This document shows positions 12,816-24,330 of a stretch of 64,000 nucleotides of DNA, piece by piece (the stretch's first letter is position 1; each line of letters begins with the position of its first letter). The position numbers and the translations under genes were made by a program. The stretch spans positions 1,240,001 to 1,304,000 of the forward strand of contig NW_026570221.1 of assembly GCF_019649055.1 (NCBI RefSeq), in the 5' to 3' direction. This DNA is from Paramacrobiotus metropolitanus. Lineage: Eukaryota > Tardigrada > Eutardigrada > Parachela > Macrobiotidae. The notes below the pieces were generated by a model, which worked only from the letters and a program-made list of their open reading frames with translations, was not told where the DNA came from and did no database searches.

Positions 12816-15800
12816 GCTGTGGCTTTTTGGGGAACAAACAAATGCAAACCGAATTTCTTCCTCGATAAGACAAAAACACCGGAGCAATGAAAAAATTTGC
12901 GGTACTGAAGTATTGTTTATCCGCTCTAAGCTGGTATCCGTATTGCACAAATAATGATTATAAGAAATCGAAGACCTAGAAGTATTCGCATTAGTCGGGA
13001 GTTGTAGCGTATACGCAACATAAGTTCGATCACAGCAGCAGTATCCTGAAGACTATTCCAAGGTTTCCATTCCAGAAAGACTGCCATATTGGTGCACCAG
13101 TCAATGTACTTAATAAATTCATTACCGCACCGTTGTTTCTGCAGAGATCAGGGATGTCGAGTGACGTATATCGAACATTTATTGGATTTGACTGATTGAT
13201 GCCTTATTATTAAAAATCAGTTGCCACAGCCAAATAAATGTAAGCGCCTAATTTGGTACTTTATGGCTTATGCTAAACCTGCAATAGGCCCAGTAGCCGG
13301 ACACGGCTATTACTGCATAAGTGAAGGTGTTAAGTTATTTATTCAACATTTGACACCACAGTCGCGCATATCTTTTCGCATTCAGCTGCAGGGGTGACTC
13401 TTGTGACAGGGGGCAGACTCCATCCAGATTATCCGGAGAAAATGAATTAAATTTTTAAAAGAACGAAAGATTCGAAGGCGTGACCAATTGATTGTTATGG
13501 TTTGCTTCGTCGAAACTAAACTATATACGTAATAATTTTAACCCATTTCCCGTGAAAACCTACAGAGGTTGAAAAAGGTTGCCCAAAAAACGGAAGATGT
13601 AAATGCAATTCAAAGAAAACTTCTTTATGCGTGCTGTTTCCAGTTTCGGGGTATACTTTAGGGACAAAACGGTATTGTTTTTAGCGCAGATTAAGAGGTA
13701 TCAAAACCATTAGGCGCGATTCAAGCATTACGTAAGCTATGCTGTTTTTTACGCCGTGTTCATGGGGTATCAAATTATGGACTGATTAATATTTTACTGA
13801 AAAATGTATTTTACCGCAGATTAAGTACAAGGTCAAAATCCAAAACCTATATGCCTTACTGGCATCTGGGATAAATTACAATTACACTTACCGATACCAC
13901 GATTGACCTTGCAGAACGTGTGGATTTTTGGCGGCTTGTCATGTTTTAATTTGTAAATAAAACTGTAAATACAACTGGCAGACATTAATTTTATAGGGAA
14001 AACTAGGAACCACATTGTGCACATTGTGATTCACACTGATATTGGTTTTGCTGCAACATCCGAGGCCAAAACGAGATAAAATATTCGCTTTAATTTTGAC
14101 CGATTCCGATCTGCCGTTCAGCGCATTAGTTCATCCGTACACTGTAATTTGTAACACCTTCAAGAAATTCACGAATTTCACCCTTTTCCGTACCTGCGTT
14201 AGGATAGGTTTATATAACTTCACCAAATCGGTGTGCATCAGGACATAACAAAACTTTTCAGCGTGCGAGCGTTATGAACTTGTTTATACTGTACACTCAT
14301 AGCATTACGTAATCTCCAAACTTCGCTGACAGTAAATGACAAAACTTTGTTCCATTCTGTTTCTCCTTTCCCTTGTAGCCGGGTTACATGATAACGTTAA
14401 ACCACCACCGAAAGAACGAGGGGTCCACAAATTTTTGTTACATCGGAAAGGAAAACGTTTCGTTCATAATTTTTGAGTGATTTAATCATCCTTGTCGCGC
14501 GCGCATGATACGAGTGAACTCAAAGTTCCAGAAAATGTTTTTTACAATGATCAGCAGGGGTGGTGAAGTGCAGACCGATGTCCGAATTTGGCAACTGAAA
14601 GGCCAAGCTGGTCAGTCTACCGCTTATGTAACCGTCCGCGACCAGACCCCTTCACTGATAAACCAGATAAATGATAAACGATAAATAATATGATGATAAA
14701 CGATAAAAAATGTGATAAACATAAATGAGAGTGGAGGGTGGTTTTCGCTTTCGTAGGTATACAGGTATACGTAGAAGGTTCCAGTTTTATGGTTGTTTTC
14801 AATACGCGATGATGCGGTCACACTGGGAATGTGCGTATGAGCATCGTAATCCTATCACTACCTCCTCGCTCCCGCTAAACTGCTTTTCTACCAGAGCACA
14901 TTGCTGACCTGAGTATTAATTAAGTCGTATTTTGCATTCTTGTTGTGTTTGCGTGGTATTCTATCAGTATGTGCCTGGAAACTGCGGAACAATTTAAGAA
15001 CACAGTGCAACTTTTCATGCATTGTGTATTTTGTATTCGTATTAACTAGCAACTACCACGATAAGTAAACTAACAGGTGTGACAAAGCAATTTTCGCTCA
15101 TATTGCACATATTACTAACTACCCTAGCTGTTTGTTAGCAGCTTTGTCTCGGCTGAATTTGACAACCGCAACAATTTTTTCTAATAGTGCAAACGGTATT
15201 CACATTTCACAAGCATCCACGGACAGTTCATGAAACTAATTCCCGCTCTGCTCTGACGGCTGTTGAGGGAATTTCGATCCAACGGCAATGACCACGAAGA
15301 ATGGCAGAAAGCAAAAGGTTATGCGGCATTAACTGCAGTGTTTCTCTAATCATTATGGGCACACGCTATGCTCATTGATCCCCATTGGTTGATTGTCCGA
15401 TGAGCTGTGCGCCGCGTTCAATTCCCCGAAGATGGACAGTACGCATACTAACCGCAAACATAAATAAATGCGATTATGTTTCCAATTGGACATTTCTAGG
15501 CCACGACAGCGGCAGAATGTACAATGAAACTCTGTATACCCCATTTCAGAGTCCCAAAGTGGGAAACCATTAAATTCTTTCATAGAAGCATAGTAAACTT
15601 GATGGCCTTTACATGTTCATTACTGCAACCGTTGTTTAATGTTGCTATTTATATATACTATGGGTGTTTTCTGTGGGAGTACGAAGCATTGTCCTTGGCA
15701 ATGCTATTGGTAATCGAAGTTTGGATTGTGCCGGTCACGTTGCTTAATGAAAAGCCAGCCGGGAAATGGAAATCAAAGAAGGAGTCTCCATTAAGGAAAT

Positions 15801-16872
15801 GTGATGATCCAGCAGCTGAGATTAAATCATCATACCTAATTATCCCATCCCCAGGATTAACGAGCAGCATATCCGGCAAACAGCGACGACTGGGACGTTT
15901 CATACGACCCGGCCCCCTCCGCCAAATTACCCATGCAAATAGTGCACAGCGCGGCCAAGCACTTAATTGTCGAGTGTCAAAGCACACAAGACAGAGCGCG
16001 CAAAACGCGGGCTTAACGCCGTCCGCACTATGCTCGTACAGCTGATGGGATCGGATCATTTCGTGTGTGTATGTAAAGGCAGCCAACAAATCTTGAAGGA
16101 AGTATGATGTATTAGTGGAAATAATCGATAAGTGATTCGCCCATTCGTTTCATTTCCCTAGTGAAATGCCGCGCGTACTACGGAATAGCCGCGCGCGCGT
16201 CTGTGTGGCGTAATATACACCGGCAGAATTTGCCGGGTTGTGCAAATATGAGCTCTGGTCAAAATTGAGCTCGGGAATATCTAGACGGGTCTTTGTTGTG
16301 CTGGCGCGCGGGATAAAAGTTTGTGCAAACGTCTCAGTGTTAGGCCGGATTGACATATCGCTTTCCCGCGTCAGTTGTATGGTGTTTATCTTGTACTTAT
16401 GGACAAGGGCCTTGTTCTTGTGTGGCGCACAACTTGCTGGATGCGCCATGCCGGCAGCTATGTCATTATTTGATCTTTATCCATGAAATTTGTCCTGTTC
16501 CGGGGAAATACTGTTGATGCTGGTTGCGCATGCAACAGATTCTGCAACATGGACCGGAAAGATATGCGCGAAAGGTTACAACAAGGTAAACGTAATTAAA
16601 CGATTAGGAAATTAGGCAACACCTGCTGAATGTATCCGGACGTGTTTCCTGCGTTTGGTCAGCCAACCGTCTCTTGTTTTATATACAAAAAGGTCACAAA
16701 TGATGAGTAAGTTGTGCGTTTATTTACTAGTACTAGATATTTTACTCTATTAATCGGGCCGATCGGCTAGCCAATCATAAGTAATAAATTTAGTCGAATT
16801 TGCTATGTATAGACTATAGAGTAGTATGTACATAGCTTAGAATACATAAATAATTTATTGTATTTATGCTGA
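12816..16872. other. Gene-poor interval
   Basis: AT-rich sequence with no gene that can be supported by homology or splice structure. Short open frames occur near 13.8-14.0 and 14.6-14.8 kb but look like chance. A CpG-rich patch near 16165-16210 (ccgcgcgcgcgtctg) is the only marked compositional feature and could be a promoter-like island for the aquaporin downstream. One hydrophobic ORF at 15524-16045 is listed separately at low confidence. Confidence 0.4.
15524..16045 (+). CDS. Uncertain membrane-protein-like ORF
   Basis: A 173-codon frame whose middle has two hydrophobic stretches (LFNVAIYIYYGCFL and LSLAMLLVIEVWIVPVTLL) followed by a basic tail (EKPAGKWKSKKESPLRK). I do not recognise it. 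The overlapping minus-strand frame at 15658-16089 is almost as long, so coding status is doubtful. A different plus frame just upstream, ending at 15573 (NWTFLGHDSGRMYNETLYTP), also looks protein-like and could be a neighbouring exon, but no convincing splice joins them. Confidence 0.18.
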   Translation: MKLCIPHFRVPKWETIKFFHRSIVNLMAFTCSLLQPLFNVAIYIYYGCFLWEYEALSLAMLLVIEVWIVPVTLLNEKPAGKWKSKKESPLRKCDDPAAEIKSSYLIIPSPGLTSSISGKQRRLGRFIRPGPLRQITHANSAQRGQALNCRVSKHTRQSAQNAGLTPSALCSYS

Positions 16873-19800
16873 ATGATAAGTGCGTGTAATGTTAATGTCG
16901 TGGTTAACATGTTGCGTAACGTATTATTGGTCCGTTTAGTGCTGGAGCAATATGCAAAATCACCGAACTGGACGCCGCGGCAGGAAATACGCCAGCCAAT
17001 GTTTTGGAAGTCCGTTCGAGCGGAATTTATCGGTTCTTTGATTCTGATTGTCTTCTCCAGTCATTCTGATCCATATATTGGACCTGTCAGTTATGGATGC
17101 ACAGTCGCTATCCTCAGCTATTCCTTCAAAGCCACTAGCTCATATTTTAATCCGGTGATAAGTTTTGCCGCTCTCCTGTTACGCTCCGTAACACCCTTCC
17201 GCTGCTGTTCACTCATTCTAGCGCAAACAATAGGTAGGCTTTGTTAGCCAAACGTTTTTTATTAAGAGGACAAAGCACTAATTAAATTTCACTACTTAGT
17301 ACAACAAATCTTCCACAAAATTGCCTTAAGGTATAGACAAAGTACTTATGAAACTGATGTACACAGAGTATATATATTATGCGTCAGATGTGTATATATT
17401 ATCCCGTACGTAAAGTTGCAGCAGTTTGCAAAGTCGCCGTAATTCTTATCAATTTAATTTTTAAACTGTTTAAGCTGGTTTTGAACGATAGCGTATTTTG
17501 AACTAAAAAAATTAGAATTTTATCTTTCCTTGCAGGAACTATATCAGGCGCTACGGTGATCAGCCTAGGACTAGCGAGTAATTCAACATCTGTGATACTT
17601 CCGGAATTGCACGTTAATCCTGCCAAAGGTGCAGTTCATATGGCATCCCATTTCCTCATTGGTTCTACTTATACTTTTTTCATTACCGGTATGTTAATGG
17701 GAGTTTTTTAATAGGTTTCGGTTACGAGTTTTTCGGATCCCTTGTGGTAATTCTGGTCATGGCAGCCCAGCTGGAAAAATCAACAGACTATGATCCGCTC
17801 TTTCCTCTGATGACCGGTTTAACTGTTGGCACAGCGTCTTCACTAGCGGTATGTCGGCGCATCTATAATCACTAAACTGGAACTTTTCTTTGCCAGTATG
17901 TACCTCGTAATAATTACAGAGAACACAAAAACGCGAGCTTTTTTAATTTTTTTATACAACAACGTTATTATTTTCATTATTGTGGCCTGAGGTTCTTAAA
18001 AATATCAAAAACAAGCGCATGTTATTGCAGGCGTTTAGTTGTAAAGGACAAATTACGCTCATTTATACTCTGGAGTTTTTCCGGCTTAAATTCGGCATCT
18101 GTAAATTAATTTATTCTTTCTGGAAGTAGTACGAAAACATTATGTCAGATCGGTTGAATGGCTGCCGGAAATGCAAAGGATTTCAAATTGTATGGAACAT
18201 GATAGCATTGATTGCCATTGATCGGCGAGCACTGTATAGGCTGCGTGCTCAAGAGTCCTCATCAATTTGTATGGGAACATAACTCCTGTGCACTAACAAG
18301 ATCACTTGTATTCACTTCCTGTCGTCCAATTTGCAACTAATTTCCAATTCTATTTCTAAACTATCATTCTCCTGTCAAACACAGGCTTAACACTTACGCA
18401 ACGCAGGACGAATTCGATAATTATGTGACAATTTTCTGGCCAACTCTAATAAAAACTCGTAAAAATAAAAACAGTTATATTTTCATTTGTACCAAGCCAA
18501 ACACTCATAAGTAATCTGCAAAGCATGCAATGCCGCACATCCCGTAGTCCTATTTCGAATGATTTTCATTTCAGGTTAGACTGGAAGCAAACGACATTTT
18601 GTTGAGTATTTAAAAAAATTACTAGACCAATTCTACTCGTAGTATCTGTAGTATTGTTTAATGGACGCTATCCACAATTTTTTTCGTGGAATTTTGTATT
18701 TCCTGTACTTCTACACTGAATGTTACGATTCCTGGGCTTTAGCTACTGTATTTTCTGTACATTCACTGCTCTTATTTTGGAAAACTTAAATAGCAATAAT
18801 TAATACCGCGAATTGATTATATGTGTCATTGTATTACGTACGTCCCAAGAATTTTACCACTTTGAGACAAAAATGCCAAATTGTCAGCAATATTACACTA
18901 GTGTATTACACCAGCTAGATAATACTTGTCCAACAGAAAAGTTATGTGGCAGGCGACTTCCGTTCACGAGTTTCTCATCCGTACTGTACTGTACTGGCGC
19001 GCACGGCAATTTCGTCGCTCTATTCATGCTTGGTTGGAGGACGTAATTCGATTTCACGTAATGGTTATTGAATAGCCACATCACACAGCGCCCGGCTAAC
19101 CGGGCCTAATGCTCACACCCGCTAAGTTTTTATTGTTATCGCTACTTGATTGCAGTGCGAGTAGGCCTCCACGTAATCTTTGCGTGGACAATAAATGTCA
19201 AAATGCCGCATTCTTTAAGAAAGCGGTCAATTGCACGACACCGTCCGCACTAGCCTTTTAACACCCATGACCTTTGCGTGATCCAGGCTATATAGAAGAA
19301 AGTCTTACGAGAGGCAGTAAACCGTTTCTGTGCGCAGAGTTGTACATCGATATCTCCGTAGAATCTGTATATAAAACGCTTTCATGGAGTAATGTTTCCT
19401 GGATTAGTACGTCAATCACTCAAAAATGTCACTAACAACCGACACAAATCAGCTGGCCGTTTTTGACGTAATGTCATTTATCCACAATAATCCATCTAAA
19501 TCCTATGTGTAAATGGGCTGAGAAAATACTGTGGTTTTGATTAATAATGCTGGTCATTTGTAGCGCCTGGGGACGGGCGGCTTTCTCAATCCAATTCGGG
19601 CTTCCTCGTTAGCGCTCTTCCAGGACTGCTGGAGTCATCACTATGTAAATCCGCCGTACTCGTGCAACGTCTGGCTTTTATATATGAACGTCACTGTAAT
19701 GTAAATGGTTTTTTTTGGCTGATTGTTGCAGATTTACTGGGTGGGACCCATTCTCGGTACACTGCTGGCCGTCTTCACGTTCGATTTCATACGACCTTCA

Positions 19801-19938
19801 AGGACGAAGCCGAAGCCGGATTCCACAGCGATGACAACATCCGATAGCCGGGCAGTTAATCTATCGACAATCGTTCGGTCCGATATCGAGTTCACCCAAC
19901 AGGAAACGGATATCACACAGCTTGCCACATTAAGTTAA
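16873..19938 (+). CDS. Aquaporin/MIP-family channel with altered NPA boxes
   Basis: Six-helix water or solute channel. Exons: 16873-17233, 17536-17661, 17715-17848, 19564-19644 and 19732-19938, all joining in phase. The first half-helix reads SSYFNPVISFA, so the first box is NPV. Exon 4 supplies the second as TGGFLNPIRASSLALFQDCW, so NPI replaces NPA while the following Arg is kept. Exon 5 gives the last helix (IYWVGPILGTLLAVFTFDF) and a hydrophilic tail. Exon 2 could instead run to 17688, leaving only a 26-nt intron; the 53-nt intron with a GTTCTA donor gives the same phase and a better helix, so I prefer it. The fourth intron (17849-19563) is 1.7 kb, far longer than the others, and nothing else is visible in it. 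The start codon is the first in frame and is not certain. Substrate cannot be inferred. Confidence 0.82.
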
Positions 19939-20319
19939 TCGCCAAGAAAAAATGTCATTTACCACCAACGAATTCGGCGCAAACGCGCGCGCTAAGGAAT
20001 AACAACCCAAAATTAAGTTTTACCGGAAGAACTCGGTTTCGTGATACGTTAACCTGATTTATTCTTCCTGCAACGGTGGTCGAAATTATTGTTGTACAGA
20101 TACCTCATAAATCGTTACAAGGGCTTGCATGATGTTCAGTTTAACACAGATCCGATAAAATCCAACAAGAAGGTAATAAGAGATAGGTTGGGCATGTTAA
20201 GCAACAACATGCATGCATGAGATAGGTTATAACATGTTAAGCAACAACATGCGCTGCCAAAATGACCAACCAGGTTGTAGTGTAAATTATATCCATCACT
20301 GGCAACTGAAACAGATCAA
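19939..20319. other. Short convergent spacer
   Basis: Lies between the 3' ends of the aquaporin and the WAP-like gene. It holds a short direct repeat (gagataggtt with gcaacaacatgc, twice between 20180 and 20252) and nothing else that I can support. Confidence 0.5.
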
Positions 20320-20785
20320 TTAATGCACGAGAACGCTTTGGACACACACTTTCTTGTCCTTGTTTTCCGTGGGACAACACTTGACTAAACGTCCACTGCA
20401 GTCGTCGTCGCTCTTGCAGAATTGTGTGTTCATGCAAGGTTCTATCAAGAAAAAAAATATCATAAAGATTATTAGGATTATATCGTATTCAGGCTTTATA
20501 TGTAGCATACACAATAAAAGAATCACTTACGTTTTGTGCAGAAACTGGAACCACCGATTGTGCAACATCCCCAAGATCTAGCACAGTTAACGTTTGGGCT
20601 GTTAGGATCCATCTCGCATTTGGGCGCAGGGCAAATGCCTGACTTTTTTTCTATAAAATAACACTTTTGCTTTTTGCACGCAGCCCCTTAAGGTCAAACT
20701 TGCGCCTACCTTTTGCCGAAAGCACGGTATTTGCGACTGCGAGTACGACCAAAAGGGCCGCGACCATATAAACACAGCGAGGCAT
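20320..20785 (-). CDS. Small secreted cysteine-rich protein, WAP-like
   Basis: A 105-residue secreted protein from three exons: 20785-20710, 20650-20531 and 20441-20320. The start at 20785 gives a clear signal peptide (MPRCVYMVAALLVVLAVANT, then VLSA). The mature part has twelve cysteines. The C-terminal half, CKSDDDCSGRLVKCC, matches the core of the WAP four-disulfide family (C-x-x-D-x-D-C-x-x-x-x-K-C-C). The N-terminal half (GICPAPKCEM, NCARSWGCCTIGGSSFC) carries a further Cys cluster. WAP proteins are often protease inhibitors or antimicrobial; which applies here is not visible. Exon joins are phase 1 throughout. Confidence 0.78.
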
Positions 20786-22288
20786 ATTCACGGTAGGAGT
20801 ATAACCCTTAATATCGGTACTTAATAATCGAAAATAAAATCCTGGACTTTCCAAATTTCACTTATTATATGCACCTCTGCTTACACCAGTTTTTTGAAGA
20901 CGCTTCTGAATGATATCTAAGGAACTGAGCTATGCTCTGTCATTTATTTTGTATACTCTACTTAGACGACTTTTGTGAACGAGCTTTTCAAGTAAAAAGC
21001 TCGTTAAAAAGTGCCTCCAGGTATAAGTTGTTATAAGACTTCTTGAGTCAACTGATTAAAAAACAATCAAAACGGATATTAGTTTGTTGTGAGTGCAGTT
21101 GCACGCTTTTTTGCCAAAAGGATGTATATCACGGTTCAAATTCGTTTACTCTGTAGAAAACAGTCCTTCTACAGCTTTCGGTACTGGTGCTCGTATGTCT
21201 GATACTGCGTGCCTACGGCTGACGGTTTAAATATGCGAATTTCTAGCATAGCAAGACCGCTTTTTTTAGAACAGCTTTACTATACTAGCGATCAGGTTTT
21301 GGCTAATTTTGCTAACCACTATTATGTAAGTGTTGTGAACCATTGACTACTAGGTCTAGTACGTACTTCGTAGTGGCAACATCGTGGAGAACAGCGAAAT
21401 ATATATTTTACGGCGAGTACCGTTATTCCGGCACGCAAATTGCTGCTGTATAATTATGTAAAAAGCGCAATTTAGGATCTACTGTAACTCTGTATTACGG
21501 TAATCACACTGTGGCAGTGTCAAACGGTTTAAATATCCACTTCAACTGACAGTGTGTTCCCATTCGCACAACTTTATTCATTTTGGTTTTACTACTTGTG
21601 CTGCGCTGTTGAAATGTTGCCGCCATAGCTGATGCACAACGTGCCCGTATGACCAAATCCCAGTAGTTCGATTGTCAGAGCTCATCGAAGTTGAACTACT
21701 TGAACGACAGACATGTGCTTTGCCCGATAAATACAGCAATTTTGAAATTTGTATCGCTGTGCACAGATACAAACTGCAAAATGGGTAAACTATCGTTGGA
21801 ACGTTCTTCGGCTCGTTCGCCTTGGTTGTCTAAACGTGGTACCCGCGTAATCGCATAGACTTAAAAACAAGATGACCATCAAGTGAATGGCAGTTCCGTC
21901 ATTTCCGTAACTGCATGGCAATATGTCGGCGTTTGTGTTCGATATCCGATATCTTCATGTGGATAACTGTAACAGCAATAAACAAGACACTCGTGTTTGC
22001 AAAGGTCAAGACTCGTATAATACCGTATGGGATAAATTTTAGTCCTAAAACGCGTCGTTCCTTGTTTACTTTACGAACACTTGTGTAAATGATGAACCTT
22101 TGGGCAACATGCAGTTTAACAGCGTATAGCATCAAGCATCATCAAACTCCAGCTAGCACCTACGATGCTCAGCGTTTACTGATAAAACTGTAAAAAACTT
22201 CATAAGCCGCTTAACAGTGCACTTGGCGATTTTATTATAATTATTATCGTACTGTAAAGATGGGTTTTCCATAAAGTATTGGTCTAAA
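20786..22288. other. Intergenic, no gene seen
   Basis: About 1.5 kb between the divergently oriented WAP-like gene and the first chemoreceptor gene. Short open frames at 21578-21772 and 21899-22135 on the minus strand show no recognisable domain or splice context. It presumably holds the promoters of both neighbours. Confidence 0.45.
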
Positions 22289-23743
22289 ATGTGGAAACTT
22301 TGGCTAAAAGCCAGGCGTGGTTCGATGGTAAAATCTGGCACGGCCGTCCAAAAAATAATCACATCCTGGTTAAATGTGCTTTGTTTATTCATATATCTCC
22401 CATATAAAAATGTTCCTTATGATCGTTCTACCTTCTGCCGCCCTAGGCACCGGACCATTTTTGGGAATTCAATAGCTGTCATTTCATTTATCGGTATGTT
22501 ATGTTTCTGCATCCTGAAAGTATCGCTTATCGGAAACAAGGAAGCACCCCAACATCCAAGTGATTTGTTACGACTGGTGTCCAGCACTTTACCAGGTATC
22601 TGGGTTCCTTTCATGCCGCTCGGTATTTCCAGAAGTCTCCGTCATATCGGTCATATTTTTGGTGATAACAGCCCTTACACACTACTTAACTGCAAGTATC
22701 TTAACCGGAAAAATCGGGCGCATTTGACAGGATTTGCATGCATTCTAACTATGCTCTGTATCTATTCTTTATGCCTGTTTATTTACACGGTTTACCAAGA
22801 ATGCCGACGAACGGTTTATATCGAAAGCAGCCCGCTTTTTCAGTATCTGGCCCTGAATCGGTCCGTTGTGCATATTTTGAGTTGCGTTTTGTATGTAGCC
22901 GGTCGCTGGGTTGATTGTTGCAACACTTTGACAGAATGCTTATTAACCTTCGTAGCTGCTGTCTTTGGTCTTTGTTTCAAGAACCTGCGTAAGTTGTATT
23001 CCGACGTCAAAAGAAAAGAAGACCGGGAAATTGTTTTCCAAGATTACAGCAATCTATGTAGTAATATTCAACGGCTGCAGAAAGACACCGGCTTACTCTG
23101 GTTACTCCTTTACCTGGATGGTCTCGTCTCGTCTGGGCGCTGTTTGCTGTAGCGAACATGTGGGATCCGGCGCCCACCAGGAAAATCTTAGAATCCAATT
23201 TGTTTGCCGGAAATCTGTTATTGAGATTGGTTGGTAAAACTGCAATATTTGTTTGGATGAATGACAAGGTAAAACGTCTAAACTGTTTATTTAGAAAGGT
23301 TGCCGCAAATGCACCCGAGCAATAGTAACATTATGTGCAGTGTTGTTGTGGTGCCTTATATGCTGTCTGCGTACCCTATCAGGCAGGAGCTGTAACAGAT
23401 GAAATGACCGATCGGATAATCAGCGATCCCGGTTATCAAGAAACCAAGACCGACTTCGTTCGTGTTACTTTATTGGACAACAACCATGTCGGATTTTCCG
23501 TTGGTGGCTTGGTGAATATCGATCGCAATTTCGTCACCGGTGTAAGTCTCAACAGCCCTTGGTGTAATATTTTTGGCGTTTACTTTCACGATTTTTATAT
23601 ACTGGCACTTATACAAGTTTTGCTAATAGGTGCTTGCAGCATTCTTGACCTATTTACTCTTGATATGGGATGAACCAAACCAGTCCGCTGCTGCTGGACC
23701 ACTGGCATGCAGTCCAAAAAATCTTAGTACCCATGTCCAGTAA
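22289..23743 (+). pseudogene. Gustatory-receptor-like 7TM chemoreceptor, copy 1 (frameshifted)
   Basis: Multi-pass membrane protein paralogous to the next gene. Exons: 22289-23268, 23383-23541 and 23630-23743. Shared landmarks are VISFIGMLCFCILKVSLIGN, YQECRRTVYIESSPLF, GLCFKNLR, and the C-terminal GFSVGGLVNIDRNFVTG then VLAAFLTYLLLIWDEP, which matches the TM7 region and TY signature of arthropod-type gustatory receptors. Exon 1 is 980 nt against 975 nt in copy 2. The extra 5 nt are a tandem CTCGT duplication at 23123-23132 that breaks the frame; beyond it the family resumes as VWALFAVANMWDPAP in another frame. Exon 2 is 159 nt in both copies. Either a recent pseudogene, an allele, or a sequencing error. 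Ligand unknown. Confidence 0.75.
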
Positions 23744-24330
23744 CTCAAAGCCTACTGTACCTTTGAAGGACAATTCCTAACGGTTTCCGGTGTAATTACT
23801 GTTTTTTGCGACTTACACACAATACAAGATAATGGAAGCAGTCAAACTTTAAAACATTCAACCATGTTGTGAAAATGTATCTGATGTGTGAGTCCAGATT
23901 GCAGGTGGTGGTACGTAAAAAGGAAGCTGTATATAACAAATGGAACTATCGTTTTCCCTATCTGCACTTTATTCAGCTGCGCTTTTGCGGTTGTTTTAAC
24001 CGCGTCGAGAACGGATAAACTGACGACCGTATTATATGACACATGGCAGTTGTTCAAATGTTTGTATGGGTAACTGCTGCACAAGTACAGTCGAATTCAA
24101 TGGAATACGAAAACGTAAAACTGTCGCTCCGAATACGGATCACCTGAGAATAATACAAAAGCAGCAGAAAACCTGCAAAAGTAAACTTTTGTGGCAGATC
24201 AAAAACACGGTCACCTCATACAGCATCCACCGTGCCTCCGATACAATGATTTCGCTAACACAAATACTTAACTTAATGCTCTATATTCGGCATTTTTGAT
24301 TATAAGTACTTTGTCCTCTTTCTGGCCACT
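23744..24330. other. Spacer between the two chemoreceptor genes
   Basis: No gene supported. A frame at 24036-24299 has no homologous segment in the upstream paralogue and is treated as chance. This is the likely promoter region of copy 2. Confidence 0.4.
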
